From UMGS172 sp045592985 (GTDB lineage Bacteria; Bacillota; Clostridia; Oscillospirales; Acutalibacteraceae), in the NCBI GenBank assembly GCA_045592985.1, contig JAZNVU010000011.1, positions 1 to 48,811 of the forward strand: a stretch of DNA of 48,811 nucleotides, written 5' to 3'. The notes under the pieces were generated by a model. It was not told the DNA's origin. It worked only from the letters and a program-made list of their open reading frames with translations, and ran no database searches. Positions within the stretch are counted from its first letter, which is position 1. Every line of letters starts with the position of its first letter. This document shows, in pieces, positions 46,749 to 48,811 of the stretch. A program made the translations under genes and the position numbers.

Positions 46749-48566
46749 ATGAAGAGAGTTGTTAAAAGAATTGTATCTTTGACTCTTGCCGTTGCTATTA
46801 TGGTTGCTTGCTTTGTGTTCGCACCTGTATTAAGCGCTTCTGCGGCTGAGACTGTTGCAATTACCGCTATCACTAATGAAATTGATTCTGAAACATTTAG
46901 TGTTGATGTTAACATTACCAGCAACCCCGGTATCGTTTCGCTGAGACTTTTTGTTGAGTATGACACAAATGTTGTGACACTTACGGGTGCAGAGGATAAA
47001 GGTGTACTTGGTACAAGCCAGTTTACTGACACTTTTAAGAGTCCGTTTGCAATGGTATGGAGTAACGGTACCGCAACAGAAAATATTACATTCACCGGTA
47101 CGATTGCTTCGTTGACATTTAAGGTAAATGAAGGCGTGGAGGATGAAACGGTTACTACCATTAGTCTTTCTACCAAGACCGCAAACGATGTTCTAAGCGT
47201 TGACCCTGAGACACTTGATCTCGTACAGGTTACTCCGAACATTACAAATGCAACTTGGAAATATGAGGCTCCTGATGCTTTGTCATATGGCTTAAATGAT
47301 TCGGATCTTACTGCTTCAATTACCGCTTGTGATAAAAACGCTACCGAAGTTGTCGTGCCCGAGACCGTTACTAAAGACGGTGTTACCTATACAGTTACTT
47401 CTATAGGTTCAAGTGCATTTAAGAACTGTAAAAAGCTTGTCAGTGTTACATTGCCTGATACAGTAACTGCAATTAGTTCTTTTGCGTTTACATACTGCAC
47501 TGCACTTAAAGAGATTGACCTTGGTAATTCTCTTAAAACCATAGCAATGTCGGCATTCTATGAGTGTTCTGCTCTTGAAGAGATAATCATGCCCGATACA
47601 GTAAGCGGTATAGGTTCTACAGCATTTACAAAATGCTACTCACTTAAAAACGTTGTTATAGGTAAAAAGGTTGCCAATATTCCTCAGTCTGCGTTCTATG
47701 GCTGTAAAGCACTTAAGTCTGTGACATTTGGTCCTGACCTTAAAACTATTGCTTACTATGCATTCGCCGGATGTAATGCTATTACCGATGTTTACTACGG
47801 CAACAACGAAGGTACCAAAAAGACTATCGCAATTAATAGTTCCAATACTGCAGTTCTTAACGCAAACTGGCATTATACCGATATTGAGTTCCTTACCTAT
47901 ACATACGACGAAACCAAAATGACAGCAACCGTTACCAGTTGTGACAAAAAAGCAGTTTCAGTTACAATTCCAGCAACAGTTACCAAAGGCGGTAAAACAT
48001 ATAAGGTTACTGCAATTGGCGACAATGCTTTCTATAGCAACACAAAACTTCTTGAGGTATTCATCTCGGATAACGTTAAAACAATCGGTTCGTTTGCCTT
48101 TACAAAATGCACCGGTCTTGAAACTGTTGTGATAGGCGACGGCTGTACAACCTTAGGTGGTTCTGCATTCTATGGCTGTGCAAAACTTGTTAATTTAACA
48201 CTCGGAGCAAAGGTACAGTATATCGGTTCTTATGTGTTCTCTAACTGCTACTCACTTAAAAATGTAGTTTTGTCCGATGTTGTAACCAGCCTTGGCTCTG
48301 AAGTATTCAACAAGTGCTATGCATTGGAATCTGTTACAATAGGCAACAACGTTACTACCATCAACAAGAATATGTTCTATAATTGCAACAAACTCAAGAC
48401 CATTACTTTGGGTGCAAAAGTTAATACGGTTCATTACTATGCTTTTGTTGGCTGTAATGCTTTGACCGATGTTTACTTCAACGGTACCGAAGCGCAGAAA
48501 GCCAAGATTGCCATTAACAGTTCCAACTCAAAACTCAAAAACGCAACTTGGCATTGCAACGGCTAA
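46749..48566 (+). CDS. Secreted protein: cohesin-like domain plus two BspA-type LRR blocks
   Basis: 605 aa. The start is ATG 46749 with GGAGGA. A signal peptide (1-33, cut near ASA-A) leads to a cohesin-type domain (about 34-166; GIVSLRLFVEYDTNVVTLTG, FAMVWSNGTAT, IASLTFKV). Two tandem LRR_5 (BspA) blocks follow (about 177-390 and 391-605), each starting with an ITACDK/VTSCDK-type strand, a V-P-TVTK-G--Y-VT-IG entry, then repeats SAF-C--L--V-I, and ending AINSSN with -NA-WH. No LPXTG, SLH, dockerin or membrane anchor is visible, so it is either free or held by another protein. BspA repeats bind host or plant surfaces or polysaccharide in other bacteria. Confidence 0.9.
   Translation: MKRVVKRIVSLTLAVAIMVACFVFAPVLSASAAETVAITAITNEIDSETFSVDVNITSNPGIVSLRLFVEYDTNVVTLTGAEDKGVLGTSQFTDTFKSPFAMVWSNGTATENITFTGTIASLTFKVNEGVEDETVTTISLSTKTANDVLSVDPETLDLVQVTPNITNATWKYEAPDALSYGLNDSDLTASITACDKNATEVVVPETVTKDGVTYTVTSIGSSAFKNCKKLVSVTLPDTVTAISSFAFTYCTALKEIDLGNSLKTIAMSAFYECSALEEIIMPDTVSGIGSTAFTKCYSLKNVVIGKKVANIPQSAFYGCKALKSVTFGPDLKTIAYYAFAGCNAITDVYYGNNEGTKKTIAINSSNTAVLNANWHYTDIEFLTYTYDETKMTATVTSCDKKAVSVTIPATVTKGGKTYKVTAIGDNAFYSNTKLLEVFISDNVKTIGSFAFTKCTGLETVVIGDGCTTLGGSAFYGCAKLVNLTLGAKVQYIGSYVFSNCYSLKNVVLSDVVTSLGSEVFNKCYALESVTIGNNVTTINKNMFYNCNKLKTITLGAKVNTVHYYAFVGCNALTDVYFNGTEAQKAKIAINSSNSKLKNATWHCNG
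47277..48563 (+). repeat. Tandem duplicated LRR block within the BspA protein
   Basis: Two blocks of about 210 residues with the same order of elements: entry strand, five to seven SAF--C--L repeats, a YYAFAGCNA or YYAFVGCNA repeat, then TDVYYG or TDVYFNG, AINSSN and NWHY or TWHC. This indicates duplication of the whole block. Confidence 0.8.
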
Positions 48567-48601
48567 ACTTAAATTAATTCAAACCTCACGAAGAGCTGAT
48601 A

Positions 48602-48634
48602 TGCACCCCAAAAGTTAGACACTTTTGGAGGTGC
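48602..48634 (+). promoter_or_regulatory. IS leader hairpin masking the SD (right copy)
   Basis: CACCCCAAAAGT pairs with ACTTTTGGAGGTG (one bulge) around TAGAC and is followed by CATTTTTT; same structure as the left copy at 104-133. Confidence 0.75.
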
Positions 48635-48641
48635 ATTTTTT

Positions 48642-48811
48642 ATGGCAAAGAAAGGGTCAATACAACAAAAATATAGTGCAGAGTTTAAAATATCTGTTAT
48701 AATGGATATGCGTGAACACCATTTAGGATATAGAGAAACTGTGCGAAAGTATTGGGATGTAAATCAAGGACAAGAACACAATTATCACAAACAGGTTCAA
48801 CGGTGGGAACG
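48642..48811 (+). CDS. IS3-family transposase OrfA, partial (at least 56 aa)
   Basis: ATG 48642 after GGAGGTG. The protein begins MAKKGSIQQKYSAEFKI, then MREHHLGYRETVRKYWDV, and includes HKQVQRWE, the second helix-turn-helix helix of IS150-like OrfA. It is open to the window end. No OrfB is seen. Confidence 0.85.
   Translation, partial: MAKKGSIQQKYSAEFKISVIMDMREHHLGYRETVRKYWDVNQGQEHNYHKQVQRWE

Larger units (their letters stand above)
48597..48811 (+). mobile_element. IS3-family (IS150-like) element, 5' end only
   Basis: It begins TGATATGCACCCC and runs out of the window. The first 45-46 nt differ from the left copy by one base, while the following coding part differs at about a quarter of positions. 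It starts 30 nt after the stop of the BspA gene and is codirectional with it. Confidence 0.87.

Noticed and set aside
142..48596. Whole window as a composite transposon between two IS3 copies
   Set aside because: The copies differ at about a quarter of coding positions, the interior is mostly core housekeeping genes and 48 kb is far too long. Only one end of each IS is visible.

Overview
The window looks like a low-GC, spore-forming Firmicute of the class Clostridia, most likely an uncultured gut or rumen relative of the Oscillospiraceae/Ruminococcaceae. The basis is gene content: a glgC/glgD/glgA operon, sporulation membrane genes (spmA, spmB, a ytvI-like gene), several ECF-transporter substrate subunits, a THF riboswitch, sigma-A promoters with strong SD sequences and frequent GTG/TTG starts, and a secreted cohesin/BspA-repeat protein. 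The species is an inference. I see no rRNA, tRNA, prophage or CRISPR array.

Both window ends lie inside related but non-identical IS3-family (IS150-like) elements, in inverted orientation with their 5' ends facing inward (1-141 minus, 48597-48811 plus). This is where a metagenomic contig would be expected to break. Next to the left IS is an accessory module: a small XRE repressor gene (minus) diverges from four tandem zinc-ribbon membrane-protein genes (475-2236). A consensus promoter in between carries two matching ATGACA-N3-TGTCAT operators.

The rest is mostly chromosomal housekeeping. 2304-5671 is a GntR/YtrA-controlled ABC exporter. 5845-5991 is a compact structured RNA of unknown class ending in a terminator, followed by a CPA2 antiporter. 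Then come an ECF S component, coaX and uppP, a clostridial cysteine-rich protein, and the glycogen operon with a Dabb-domain gene. On the minus strand are a 42-residue gene with an FAD dehydrogenase, and an amino-acid/folate unit: ACT regulator, hom, lysC (with an internal beta-subunit start), THF riboswitch, folT-like gene. 20871-25790 holds a YtvI-like gene, a DUF3343 plus cysteine-desulfurase pair, and cdaA-cdaR. 25923-34272 holds recD2, comF, an MreB-like gene, the L19 leader with rplS, lepB, rbgA, rnhB, yraN and an M19 dipeptidase. Next are thrC, a DUF1540 mini-protein, a metallophosphoesterase, trigger factor with a histone-H1-like tail, clpP, clpX, a small XRE protein, spmAB, a dTDP-rhamnose cluster (rfbC, rfbB, rfbD and a glycosyltransferase, no rfbA), radC, and the cohesin/BspA protein against the right IS.

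A recurring layout is the packing of an intrinsic terminator directly onto the next gene's promoter (7395-7453, 16989-17052, 25795-25868, 30836-30880). The best candidates for something undescribed are the operator-controlled zinc-ribbon cassette, the structured RNA before the antiporter, the IS leader hairpin that hides the transposase SD and resembles a terminator, and the lysine/alanine-rich tail on trigger factor.
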